Notes: a model not told the origin generated them from the sequence alone. Shown: positions 51,889 through 59,889, numbered from the stretch's first letter. The stretch: DNA of 64,000 nucleotides from an uncultured Desulfosoma sp. (GCA_937960435.1 CALGPN010000005.1:1-64000), one strand, 5' to 3'. Numbers and translations are program-made.

Positions 51889-52293
51889 CTAGAAAAGCCT
51901 TTTCACCCAAATCAAGCTTAACGGAGAGGTCATATCGTACTTGCAAAACCGAGCGATTTCATTGGGATCGGCCGTTTGTTTCAGGTCCAGCAAGCGGTCG
52001 AAATCCTTTTCCACCACAACATTGCAAAAGTCCATGGGCACGGATCGGATAAAGTCCAGCTCATCCTCGTCCCACAGTTCCTCGGCAATGTCGGACATGG
52101 AGTTCTCCAGGGCGTGATGACCGCAGACCTTAAAACATGCCCCACACTGGCACCGGTGGATGGCATCAAAGTCTGTGGGAATGGGTTGCCCGACTTCGCA
52201 AAAGGGACACACAATAATATGTCTGTGAACCGGTCTCTTGGAACGGGCCAGGCTCATCGTGACATCGATCCCCCGTAATGACGGCTTTTTCAT
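51889..52293 (-). CDS. Cysteine-rich zinc-ribbon-like protein (134 aa)
   Basis: The 134-residue protein has CxxC at 29-32 (IIVCPFCEVGQ) and a CQCGACFKVC cluster at 48-57, enough for one or two zinc or iron-sulfur sites. The C-terminal 70 residues are acidic and helical (DIAEELWDEDELDFIRSV, FDRLLDLKQTADPNEIARF). No family is recognised. The start overlaps the 60-residue gene stop (ATGA) and its stop abuts the radical SAM start codon, so it is translationally coupled on both sides. A partner, chaperone or modified substrate for the radical SAM enzyme are possibilities. Confidence 0.8.
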   Translation of the reverse strand: MKKPSLRGIDVTMSLARSKRPVHRHIIVCPFCEVGQPIPTDFDAIHRCQCGACFKVCGHHALENSMSDIAEELWDEDELDFIRSVPMDFCNVVVEKDFDRLLDLKQTADPNEIARFCKYDMTSPLSLIWVKRLF

Positions 52294-52472
52294 TCGTCCT
52301 CATCCAGAATAATGTCCGCTTCGTTACCACAGACGGTACACTTGCGCGTTTCCTTCTTCTTTTTGGAAACGACGCCCGGTTCCACTTCCACATCGACCCA
52401 TGTGCATGTCACGACCATATCCGCTTCGTTACCGCAGTTTTCACAATGGCAAATTTGGCGTAGCGTGCTCAT
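52290..52472 (-). CDS. Tiny duplicated-CxxC protein (60 aa), possible peptide substrate
   Basis: The protein carries six cysteines and two copies of the same motif: CENCGNEADMV at 10-20 and CTVCGNEADII at 45-55, separated by a 25-residue basic, Val/Lys-rich linker. The tail LDEDE is acidic. This could be a two-finger zinc ribbon, or a precursor peptide modified by the radical SAM enzyme encoded two genes downstream. It has a strong AAAGGAG ribosome-binding site, an optimal upstream promoter, and heads the operon. I find no Gly-Gly or typical leader cleavage site, so the zinc-ribbon reading is simpler. Confidence 0.8.
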   Translation of the reverse strand: MSTLRQICHCENCGNEADMVVTCTWVDVEVEPGVVSKKKKETRKCTVCGNEADIILDEDE

Positions 52473-52520
52473 CGAGATCTCCTTTTCCGTATAAGGTGCC
52501 CCCTCACTCTATTGGATGAG

Positions 52521-52549
52521 ATTATAAGGTCATGTCGCTTGAAATCCAA
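52521..52549 (-). promoter_or_regulatory. Promoter of the Cys-rich/radical SAM operon
   Basis: On the minus strand TTGGAT (52544-52549) and a perfect TATAAT (52521-52526) are 17 bp apart, giving a leader of about 42 bases before the ATG at 52472. Confidence 0.65.
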
Positions 52550-52567
52550 TATCAAGTTTGCCATAAG
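52539..52567 (+). promoter_or_regulatory. Possible promoter of nth, overlapping the divergent one
   Basis: TTGAAA (52539-52544) and CATAAG (52562-52567) are separated by 17 bp. The -35 region overlaps that of the leftward promoter, so polymerases would compete. Confidence 0.45.
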
Positions 52568-52634
52568 GAGCCGTCGTCGCGATCATCGGGCACTGGAAAT
52601 TGGTGAAGCATGTTTTGACACGATACCACTGTTT

Positions 52635-53306
52635 ATGAAAAATCCTGAAACCGCGCTGGAACATCGGCAAGAAAAAGCCGAAGAGATCCTCAAGAGGCTC
52701 GATGCGCTTTACCCCAATGCTCGATGCACCTTGAATTACGCGAACCCTTTTCAGCTTCTTGTGGCCACCGTGCTTTCCGCGCAATGTACCGACGATCGCG
52801 TCAACAAGGTGACCCCGTCGTTTTTTGAAAGATTCCCCACGGCGCAAGCGGTCGCCCAAGGGTCCCTCGATGAGATCGAGAGGCTGATTCGCGCCACAGG
52901 ACTCTATCGCAACAAAGCTCGAAACATCCAAGAAGCCTGCCGAATTCTCGTTGAAAAATGCGGGGGGAACATCCCCACGACCTTGGAGGGTCTTGTGCAA
53001 CTTCCCGGCGTCGGCCGAAAGACCGCCGCGGTGATCTTGGGCAACGCCTTCGGCGTCCCCGCTCTGGCCGTGGACACCCACGTGGCTCGGGTCTCCCGCC
53101 GATTGGGCTTGACCGATGGCGCCGATCCCCAGCGCATCGAACAGGATCTTTGCGCCCTTTTCCCCCGCACCGCCTGGGTCCGCCTCTCCCACCAGATGAT
53201 TCAACACGGTCGGCAGGTGTGCCTGGCACGCCAGCCCCTGTGCAGGACCTGCGCTTTGCAAAGCCTATGTCGGTTTTTTCAGGACGGGCATTTGTCCTCA
53301 AAGTGA
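52635..53306 (+). CDS. nth: Endonuclease III (nth) base-excision glycosylase/lyase
   Basis: The 223-residue enzyme has the helix-hairpin-helix and catalytic region LPGVGRKTAAVILGNAFG with Lys129, and VDTHVARV with Asp147. Four cysteines in the C-X6-C-X2-C-X5-C pattern (196, 203, 206, 212) hold the [4Fe-4S] cluster. It removes oxidised pyrimidines from DNA and cuts the abasic site. The ATG at 52635 lacks a strong ribosome-binding site but gives the family N-terminus; the first ~20 residues are an extension. It is convergent with the sulfur cluster that begins at 56934. Confidence 0.96.
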   Translation: MKNPETALEHRQEKAEEILKRLDALYPNARCTLNYANPFQLLVATVLSAQCTDDRVNKVTPSFFERFPTAQAVAQGSLDEIERLIRATGLYRNKARNIQEACRILVEKCGGNIPTTLEGLVQLPGVGRKTAAVILGNAFGVPALAVDTHVARVSRRLGLTDGADPQRIEQDLCALFPRTAWVRLSHQMIQHGRQVCLARQPLCRTCALQSLCRFFQDGHLSSK

Positions 53307-53309
53307 GGC

Positions 53310-54296
53310 TCAAAGAAGACGAGTCCTCCAGGGGTCTTTTCCCACGTTTCTGACCGTGACCCAACCCTGTGCCCCACTGTGCGCCCAATGGACCGCGACT
53401 CTTTCGCCCAGCGCCACGTCGCTGTAGGCCGTCACGATCATGGCCGCCCTGTAGATTTGGGAGCGGTTTTTCGAGCCTCCGAAAACGATTCCCGTCGGGC
53501 CGGGATGAGACGGCACCCTGAGGACGACGTCGCTCAGCCGGGCCATGGCGGAAAGGCGCTCGTTTTCCGCTTTGGATCGCCCTACCACGAGAAGGCATGA
53601 CCCCCCAAGAAGGAAATGCCTTCCCCATTTCAGCCATTCCACATCGTCCGGGTCGGCTTCGGGCAAAACCGCCAAGAGTTCCTTGAGCTTTCGAGCGAAT
53701 CCCTCTTTTGTCAGCATACACCCGCCGCCCGGCTGCGGGATATCCCGGATGCCGTAATGGGCGGCCAGTTCCATTTGCCTCTTACGGCCTCGCCCGTGAA
53801 GGTCCAAGAGCTTTTCCCGATCGACGATCCCCTCACGTTCCACAGCTGTGGGTTCCAGGAGCTTGGCGCTGAGTGGACGCACGATGCGCCCCGAAAGGCC
53901 GGATATTCGTTCCACGGTTTTCATGGCAGCCCGCCTTTGGCTCATGGGACGTTGTCCGACCACTTCCCCTGTAAAAAGGAAATCAGCTCCTTCGGCATCC
54001 ATGATTTTGGCCGCTTCTCGCAGCATCAACCCGTGACAGTCTATGCAGGGGTTCATGTGGCGCCCATAGCCGTGGGCAGGGTTCTTGAGCATGTCGAGGA
54101 ACACGGCACCGATATCCACCGCACGCGTAGGAATGCCCGCAAGGCGCCCGGCCTTCAGCCCGGGTTCAGGGCCGAAAAAAGGGGTGAAAAATGTGATCCC
54201 CATGAGTTCCAAAGGCTGCTCCTGAAGCACCTTGACCGCCAGGATGCTGTCCAAGCCTCCGGATAACAATCCGATCCCTTTTCCCCGCACCCTCAT
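53310..54296 (-). CDS. PP-loop tRNA thiolase-like protein with three-cysteine pattern
   Basis: The 328-residue protein has the ATP-pyrophosphatase loop LSGGLDSILAVKVL (11-24) of tRNA sulfurtransferases. NPCIDCH (Cys84, Cys87) and GGGCMLT (Cys193) give the CxxC plus distant Cys set seen in [4Fe-4S]-dependent thiolases. The C-terminal ~110 residues (FLLGGSCLLVVGRSKAENERL, VVLRVPSHPGPTGIVFGG) resemble a NFACT-R/DUF814 RNA-binding unit. It probably thiolates tRNA, but the exact nucleoside is unknown. It lies 40 bp after larE on the same strand. Confidence 0.8.
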   Translation of the reverse strand: MRVRGKGIGLLSGGLDSILAVKVLQEQPLELMGITFFTPFFGPEPGLKAGRLAGIPTRAVDIGAVFLDMLKNPAHGYGRHMNPCIDCHGLMLREAAKIMDAEGADFLFTGEVVGQRPMSQRRAAMKTVERISGLSGRIVRPLSAKLLEPTAVEREGIVDREKLLDLHGRGRKRQMELAAHYGIRDIPQPGGGCMLTKEGFARKLKELLAVLPEADPDDVEWLKWGRHFLLGGSCLLVVGRSKAENERLSAMARLSDVVLRVPSHPGPTGIVFGGSKNRSQIYRAAMIVTAYSDVALGERVAVHWAHSGAQGWVTVRNVGKDPWRTRLL

Positions 54297-54336
54297 GATG
54301 TCTCTTGGCTCTTTGATTTTTTCGACGGGATGGCAA

Positions 54337-55164
54337 TCAGTCCATTGGGTACGGCTTCGGATCCACGATGATTCGCGTAAAGCCGAGCCGCCTCATGCGG
54401 GAAAGCAGACGCTGAGACACCGCTGGGGTCTTCACGATCGAGATGTCGTCGGAACCGACTTGAATCTTGGCCTCTCCCGAAACCCACCGCACACGGACTT
54501 GACGACAGCCCGTCTCCCACACGATGTCTTCGGCCGCTTCAAGCCTTTTCAGAAGGTCCACATCCAACGGGGTGCCATGGGGAATCCGGGTCGCCAAGCA
54601 CGATTGGGAGGGCTTGTTCCAGTTGGGAAGCCCGAAAGCACGGGCTGCCCGGCGGATGTCTTCCTTGGTCCATCCTGCAAGAGCAAAAGGACTGAGGACC
54701 CCTCTCTCTTCCAAGGCTTTGCGGCCTGGCCGATCCTTTTCGGCGTCGCCGGCATGAGACCCGTCGACGACGGTCCAGCCATCGCCGACCTCCCGGATCA
54801 CCGCGTCCATGAGAGCGGCTTTGCATCGGTAACAGCGATCAGGCCCGTTGTCCCGAACGCCGTCCACGGCAAAGAGATTGAGAGGGATCACCGTGAGCGG
54901 AAAGTGCAGCGCCTTAGCCGTCAACCATGCGGCCATCTCTTCCCGCGCCGCAAGAAAGGGGCTTTTGACCAAAACGGTTCTCACCCTTTTTCCGAAAGCA
55001 CGGGACAAAAGCCACGCCAAAAGCGTGCTGTCCACCCCCCCCGAATAGGCAACGGCCACGGCTTTTAAAGGCGCCGTTATTCTTTCAAGGATCGCCGTTT
55101 TCTCGGCCCTTTCAGGGGCGCATGCCTCCGCCGCAAACCAATCAGGACTCTTGAATCCGGGCAT
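54337..55164 (-). CDS. larE: LarE-type ATP-dependent sulfur transferase
   Basis: The 275-residue protein has the PP-loop AVAYSGGVDSTLLAWLL (37-53) and matches LarE, which builds the nickel-pincer cofactor of lactate racemase by adding sulfur to P2CMN. It shows CYRCK (Cys111, Cys114) and PSQSCLATR (Cys189). Lactobacillus LarE sacrifices a single cysteine; a three-Cys set is the pattern of [4Fe-4S] LarE, which acts catalytically with free sulfide. No larA, larB or larC gene is nearby. The start at 55164 has only a weak GGTGA upstream. Confidence 0.9.
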   Translation of the reverse strand: MPGFKSPDWFAAEACAPERAEKTAILERITAPLKAVAVAYSGGVDSTLLAWLLSRAFGKRVRTVLVKSPFLAAREEMAAWLTAKALHFPLTVIPLNLFAVDGVRDNGPDRCYRCKAALMDAVIREVGDGWTVVDGSHAGDAEKDRPGRKALEERGVLSPFALAGWTKEDIRRAARAFGLPNWNKPSQSCLATRIPHGTPLDVDLLKRLEAAEDIVWETGCRQVRVRWVSGEAKIQVGSDDISIVKTPAVSQRLLSRMRRLGFTRIIVDPKPYPMD

Positions 55165-55228
55165 CCGGTGTCACCGAAAGTTGGGGATAAGGCTCGTAAG
55201 CCCGGCACATCCCATGGGCCTTCTGACA

Positions 55229-56401
55229 TCATGAAGCCCGTGCCGGCCTCAGGGGATTTGGCAGAAGTTTCTGAGGCACTCCCAGTTCGAACCGACCCTC
55301 TTCAATCCACCGCTTCAAAATGCCGGCGATTTCTCGAGCTCTGACCACACTGGACAAAGGCACTGTGGGAACCTCCTTTTCACCGATCCGGATGCAGCCC
55401 GAGCGCAGCTCTTCGTAGGTGACTTCCGCAAGGGGCTCCGCTTGGTTGAAGCTGTAGTCTTTCACCTGAGTGACGATCTCCGAATCGGAAATCCCCGTGT
55501 AGGTGGCCATTTCGGCATCCAGGATAGGAATCGGCACCCCGATGCCCACGGCCAGCGAACACCCGTAACCTTGAATACTCACGCCCATCAGCCAGCGCGG
55601 GCTCATCTCTTTGAGATCACCGAGAACCATGAGGGTCCCGGAGGGCATGCGGGGGATCCCGTTGGGCAACCGCGGTGCGTCCGGGCGGTGCTGCGATCCA
55701 TGCCATACAATATAGCCCTGGGCGCCACCCAAAAAGATTCGGGTCCCCAAACCCAAGGTTCGATAGTGCGGATCATTGAGGAGGGGGCTCAGTTCCCCTG
55801 AGGTCGAATAGTTGGCGTTTCCCAGGCGAGGTTTCAACGTGCCCATGTAGGTGTAGATGGTTTTCTTCGAGAGATTTACGGCGCAATTGTAGTTTTGATA
55901 GGCATTTCTCGGATTGCACAGCACCGCGTAGGGCAAATCCTGAAGCGTTACGGTCATTTCCACGTGGCGGTTCGGGTAGCAATCGGTGCCGTAGGCCTCA
56001 GCCCGAAGCCGCACGGGTTTTCCGCTGACCAGGTCGTGGATGACATGACCGCCGCCGTATTCGAAAGTTCCCGGATGCACCTTGTTCAAGGGATCGTCGA
56101 AAGCGGGCTCCGTCGCTCCCAAATAAATGTCCACGGCAGCCAAACCGGCGTAGGCGGGCACATCGTTGAGCCAGACCTTGGCCGCCTTGATGGGCGGCTG
56201 GGTATGCCCGAAATTGATGAACACCCCCGAGGAACACATGGGGGCGAAGGTGCCGGTGGTGACCACGTCCACTTCCTTGGCCGCCTTTTCCGGGCCCACC
56301 TTTTTGACCAGCCGGGTCATTTCTTCGGCCGTCAAGACCACGGCCTGTCCCTTTCGAATCCTTTCATTGATTTCTTCGTATGTCTTGGAAACCGCCGCCA
56401 T
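55229..56401 (-). CDS. Homocysteine biosynthesis protein (DUF39/HcyBio)
   Basis: The 390-residue protein matches DUF39 enzymes that form homocysteine from aspartate semialdehyde and sulfide in many sulfate reducers and methanogens. Family blocks are VVTTGTFAPMCSSGVFINFGH (trimmed here), NVNYSTSGELSPLLND-like NANYSTSGELSP and GGAQGYIVWHGSQH. No C-terminal CBS pair or ferredoxin is fused. GAAGGG precedes the ATG at 56401; a longer frame begins at 56551 but adds unrelated residues. It follows the thioesterase gene after 65 bp and is followed by larE after 64 bp. Confidence 0.87.
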   Translation of the reverse strand: MAAVSKTYEEINERIRKGQAVVLTAEEMTRLVKKVGPEKAAKEVDVVTTGTFAPMCSSGVFINFGHTQPPIKAAKVWLNDVPAYAGLAAVDIYLGATEPAFDDPLNKVHPGTFEYGGGHVIHDLVSGKPVRLRAEAYGTDCYPNRHVEMTVTLQDLPYAVLCNPRNAYQNYNCAVNLSKKTIYTYMGTLKPRLGNANYSTSGELSPLLNDPHYRTLGLGTRIFLGGAQGYIVWHGSQHRPDAPRLPNGIPRMPSGTLMVLGDLKEMSPRWLMGVSIQGYGCSLAVGIGVPIPILDAEMATYTGISDSEIVTQVKDYSFNQAEPLAEVTYEELRSGCIRIGEKEVPTVPLSSVVRAREIAGILKRWIEEGRFELGVPQKLLPNPLRPARAS

Positions 56402-56466
56402 GATCCCTTCACCCCCAGAAGATTCCATTCTTTGTGTCGGGGTCATTCCCGAGCGCGTCCGGGACC

Positions 56467-56934
56467 TTAGTGGTCCATCGCTTCTCCATGGAACATCACA
56501 TACGGCTCCAACCCCCGCCGCAGTTCTTCGGGAAGGTGGCAGGAACGCCACGTTCTGTCAATAGCGACCATGCTGGCGTGGCCGCGCCCAACCACATCCG
56601 GGCGGCCTTCGATAAAAAAATAAAAGGCGAACGTGATGGAGCGCAGGCTCATTTTGAAAACACCCACACGGAGCCGCAAGGGATCGCCGTACTTGGCGGG
56701 CCGAAAAAAATCGCAAGACGCGCCCACGATGGGTAAACCAAAGCCGCGCTCCGTATCGCGGAAATATCTCTCCGGGGGGCAGCCCACGTGGCGCATCAGT
56801 TCTTCTATCCCATGGTGGCAATAGCGAAAATAGGATGCAAAATAGACGACACCGTACGGGTCCGTATCCCCGAAGCGAATCGTAATGGGAACATCCAAGC
56901 CGTTCTGGGGCGCGTCCTTGGGAAGCTCGGTCAT
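56467..56934 (-). CDS. Acyl-CoA thioesterase (4HBT family)
   Basis: The 155-residue hotdog-fold protein contains FGDTDPYGVVYFASYFRYC (21-39), with the catalytic Asp of the 4-hydroxybenzoyl-CoA thioesterase group. VGASCDFFRPAKYGDPLRLRV is the central helix-strand block. It probably hydrolyses an acyl-CoA. A perfect AAAGGAG precedes the start. It is the first gene of the leftward cluster thioesterase-DUF39-LarE-PP-loop protein. Confidence 0.9.
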   Translation of the reverse strand: MTELPKDAPQNGLDVPITIRFGDTDPYGVVYFASYFRYCHHGIEELMRHVGCPPERYFRDTERGFGLPIVGASCDFFRPAKYGDPLRLRVGVFKMSLRSITFAFYFFIEGRPDVVGRGHASMVAIDRTWRSCHLPEELRRGLEPYVMFHGEAMDH

Positions 56935-57112
56935 GGCCGACTCCTTTCTCCCGGTGTGAACGACAATTTAGAATAACATGCACCCAAGACCGCAACCCAC
57001 AGATTTTTTATTCACGTTCCCTCTTGGCAAAAAACGCGGCCTGCTCTACGATGCACGACCAAGGGGTCGAGGAGGGTCCATCCGATCGATTGCTTCCAGG
57101 TCGGAATTTCTC

Positions 57113-58123
57113 ATGAGCGTTCATATGGCCAAAAGCATCCCAAGATTCGGCCGCGCGGGCATTTCAGCCCTGCTCGTTTTCTGTACGCTGTGTTTTTTGC
57201 CCGGCGGGCGGCCCTGGATTTCCCCAAGCATGGCCCAGTTGCCCCCCTTGACCGTCGTGGCCCGCGAAAATCACGAACCCTTCTCCTATTCGGATGTGCG
57301 TGGGGAACCCGCTGGCATGCTTGTGGAACTCTGGCGACTGTGGGCCCGGCGCACGGGCCGTTCCGTGCGATTTGTCCTGGCGACGCCCTCGCAGGTGCAG
57401 GAATGGTTGAAAGACGGCCAGGCCGACATCTGGACCGGAATTTTTCCTCTCGGGTCGCACCCCGACCTTCTCCTGAGCGACCCGGTGATGATATTGTTTC
57501 GAGCCCCCACGGTCACAAGCCATGATGGGGTTTGGGCCGTGCGCGCCGCCGTGCGCGCGGACCAGCCCGAACTCCTGGCTGAAATTAGTCAAGGATTCCG
57601 ACGTTTCACGGAAAAAGACCGCCAAGCTGTCCTCATTCGGTGGTGGCCGGAGGACGACTTCGTCCATGTGCCCCGCACCCGCCTTGTGGCCGCAACCTGG
57701 CTGGGATCGACCTTCCTTTTCCTATGGGCCGTGGGCACCTACGTTTTTTACCGCTATAAGCTCAAAGGCAGAGCTCAGGAACTTCTCACCGTCCTGGCCG
57801 AACTGCGGCGGAAGAACAATGCCTTGCAATCGGAAATCGCCGAACGCCAGCAAGTCGAAAAAGATAAGGAGCGGCTCATTCAGGAGCTCCGTGAGGCCCT
57901 GGAAAACGTGCGCAAATTGCGAGGCCTTCTTCCCATCTGCGCCTATTGCAAGAAGATCCGCGACGACCAAGGCTACTGGAATCAATTAGAAAGCTATATC
58001 AGCCAGCATGCGGACGTGACCTTCACCCACAGTGTCTGCCCGGAATGTTCCAAGAAAATTTATGCGGAGCTCAAAGCTTTCAAGGAATCGGAACAACAGA
58101 AGAAAAAGGCCGCCTCCGGATAA
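57113..58123 (+). CDS. Membrane sensor: shortened SBP_bac_3 domain, TM, coiled coil and CxxC signalling motif
   Basis: A signal sequence (SALLVFCTLCFLPGG, 18-32) leads to an extracellular domain (about 45-185) like the family 3 solute-binding fold: LTVVARENHEPFSYSDVRGE and DGQADIWTGIF. The second lobe is missing; LSDPVMILFRAP runs almost directly into the C-terminal WAVRAAVRADQPELL helix. One transmembrane helix (192-212) and a coiled coil (about 222-270) follow. The C-terminus carries LPICAYCKKIRDDQGYW (273-289) and SVCPEC (307-312), a CxxC...CxxC module common in deltaproteobacterial sensors. There is no kinase or GGDEF domain. GGTCGGAA precedes the ATG. Confidence 0.82.
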   Translation: MSVHMAKSIPRFGRAGISALLVFCTLCFLPGGRPWISPSMAQLPPLTVVARENHEPFSYSDVRGEPAGMLVELWRLWARRTGRSVRFVLATPSQVQEWLKDGQADIWTGIFPLGSHPDLLLSDPVMILFRAPTVTSHDGVWAVRAAVRADQPELLAEISQGFRRFTEKDRQAVLIRWWPEDDFVHVPRTRLVAATWLGSTFLFLWAVGTYVFYRYKLKGRAQELLTVLAELRRKNNALQSEIAERQQVEKDKERLIQELREALENVRKLRGLLPICAYCKKIRDDQGYWNQLESYISQHADVTFTHSVCPECSKKIYAELKAFKESEQQKKKAASG

Positions 58124-58190
58124 AGACCTTCCCCAAACGCCTCCAAGGCCTGACAAAAGGGAACCCGTTGTGATAATGTGCGGTGGTCGA

Positions 58191-58208
58191 GAGGGCACGG
58201 TGCCCTCT
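58191..58208 (+). terminator. Short hairpin, weak terminator candidate
   Basis: GAGGGCA pairs with TGCCCTC around CGG, followed by TTC. The stem is strong but the T-tail is poor. It lies in the 121-bp gap before a small gene. Confidence 0.3.
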
Positions 58209-58244
58209 TCAAAACCCCTTACATGTGACGAAGGATGACAGACG

Positions 58245-58658
58245 ATGCACACACCGATCAACCCTGGTCAGGAAGAAGCCACTCCCTTAAACATTCGCAA
58301 TCCCTATATCGTTCATTTTCTGAAAGCGCTTGTGGAAAAGAAGGGCGAACAGCATACCCCCGAGGCTTTGAAAAAGCTTCTGGACGACATGTATAAACTT
58401 TTCGAAAACCTCTTGGGGCAAAACATGGTCAAAGCCTTGCCGGAAGACAAACGCGCCGAATATTTGGAGCTGACGAAGGATCTTACCAAGCTCAGTTACA
58501 AGAAAGTGGAAGAGATCTTCGATAAACACGTGCCGCACTATCAGGAAGTCATGAAAGAGACGATGAAGCAATTCACGAACCTTTTCATGAAAAACCGGCA
58601 ATTCGACCCCAAGGATTTCGAGAAAATGGAAAGCGAGACGGCGCCGCCTCAAGGATGA
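58245..58658 (+). CDS. Hypothetical helical protein (137 aa)
   Basis: The 137-residue product is soluble, charged and almost wholly helical: NPYIVHFLKALVEKKGEQ, LKKLLDDMYKLFENLLGQNM, YLELTKDLTKLSYKKVEEIF and YQEVMKETMKQFTNLFMKNR. It has no cysteines or signal peptide. I do not recognise the family. The gene has a modest ribosome-binding site (GAAGGATGA) and no obvious partner; the sensor upstream and the zinc-ribbon gene downstream are on the same strand with gaps over 120 bp. Confidence 0.7.
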   Translation: MHTPINPGQEEATPLNIRNPYIVHFLKALVEKKGEQHTPEALKKLLDDMYKLFENLLGQNMVKALPEDKRAEYLELTKDLTKLSYKKVEEIFDKHVPHYQEVMKETMKQFTNLFMKNRQFDPKDFEKMESETAPPQG

Positions 58659-58801
58659 AGCGTCGAGACCATCCGGCCGTTCGCGCCACAGCGAAATTTT
58701 TTCACGGGGGCGTCGGGCTTGCCGCACGTCCACAGAGTCCTTAAAGATGTCTAAGTCGCGACTTAATGATGATCCAATCAACTGATATGGAGTGAAAGAC
58801 C

Positions 58802-59065
58802 ATGGAAGATCTTACCGTATGTCCCCATTGCGGAAGTCAAATGAAGAAGTGGCGTGTTCCCGAATTTTCCACCTGGTCGGCGGAATTCTTCTGGGTCTGC
58901 TTCAATGACGAATGTCCGTATTTTGTCAGGGGATGGAGCCAGATGGAGGACACCGTGGCCACCCGTGTCTCTTACCGGTTTCGATACGACCCGGATACGG
59001 GCTATCGAGGTCCCTTGCCCGTATGGTCCGCGGATGCTCTAAGATCCGGCATTATCGAAGATTAG
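58802..59065 (+). CDS. Small zinc-ribbon protein (87 aa), Ogr/Delta-like
   Basis: VCPHCGSQMKKWRVP (Cys7, Cys10) and FFWVCFNDECPYFVRG (Cys33, Cys38) form a CxxC...CX4C zinc ribbon, like the Ogr/Delta finger family. The remainder has a conserved-looking VSYRFRYDPDTGYRGPLPVW segment. GGAGTGAAAG precedes the ATG. Short proteins of this type are common in sulfate reducers; the function is unknown. It converges on the YkgJ pair after a 39-bp gap. Confidence 0.78.
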   Translation: MEDLTVCPHCGSQMKKWRVPEFSTWSAEFFWVCFNDECPYFVRGWSQMEDTVATRVSYRFRYDPDTGYRGPLPVWSADALRSGIIED

Positions 59066-59104
59066 GACGGTGCCGGTTGCGTCGAAAGAATCAGCGCAGA
59101 GGGC

Positions 59105-59881
59105 TTACCGTCGATCCTTCGGCCGCACAGGACCTTCACCCAAGAGGAAAAATCTTAACCACGACAGAGCGAGTTCGTAGAGGACCGTATCATCCTCGCG
59201 GGCTCGCTCCATATCCGTGCCCACCACGTCAAACATCTCTTGAAATCGACTTTCGAAGATGAAGCCCCGGAACCGGTCCAGGTCGTAGGACGCCATGTAG
59301 TACATGGGAATCTGTTTTTCCGTAAGGCCTTGTCGCACGCGGGGGTGGGTCACCAGGTCCATCCAGTCGTTGTTCCTGCGATGGTATTCTTCCAGCCCCT
59401 GGTCGGCAATCCATTCCTCAATGGTCCACGTGCGCGGCTCATCAAAACCACGACAATGGTCTTCCACCACAAGGTAGTAGGATTCCAGCACTGTGCCGTG
59501 GACGCGATGCTTGCGGGACGCTCGGGCCAAAGGATAAGTTCGGCACGCGGAAGGCCGGTCCCCATAGACGCGGCACCCGGCGGGGGTGACAAAGGGGCAG
59601 GTACGCCTAGAGTCTTCCTGCATCATCAGGCACACCGACGGCAACGGGCTTCCTTCGGCCACCACGACGTCGGTGTAGCGGTCAAGAAATTCGGTGGTGG
59701 AAAGGCTCAGATGCCGCGACAGCCTCAAGACGTCATACGGGGTCAGCATGAGATTCAAATCCCGACAGCACTCGGTAAAACAGGAAACCCCGGGATGACA
59801 CGCAAACCGGAAGGAGCCGTCCTCGATGCGTTTCAAGCGGTCGCGGATTTTCTGGGGAGCCGTGCTTTCGATCTCGTCCAT
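59105..59881 (-). CDS. YkgJ-family cysteine-cluster protein, copy 2
   Basis: The 258-residue protein belongs to the UPF0153/YkgJ family, with a multi-Cys metal site: FACHPGVSCFTECCRDLN (27-44), CPFVTPAGCRVYGDRPSACR (about 95-114) and a later Cys in VVEDHCRGF. The family is annotated as zinc- or iron-chaperone-like without a proven role. It is a close tandem duplicate of the upstream gene (8-bp gap), sharing the LTPYDVLRLSRHL block and the overall order of motifs. The C-terminus differs between the two copies. Confidence 0.88.
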   Translation of the reverse strand: MDEIESTAPQKIRDRLKRIEDGSFRFACHPGVSCFTECCRDLNLMLTPYDVLRLSRHLSLSTTEFLDRYTDVVVAEGSPLPSVCLMMQEDSRRTCPFVTPAGCRVYGDRPSACRTYPLARASRKHRVHGTVLESYYLVVEDHCRGFDEPRTWTIEEWIADQGLEEYHRRNNDWMDLVTHPRVRQGLTEKQIPMYYMASYDLDRFRGFIFESRFQEMFDVVGTDMERAREDDTVLYELALSWLRFFLLGEGPVRPKDRR

Positions 59882-59889
59882 CGATTTTC

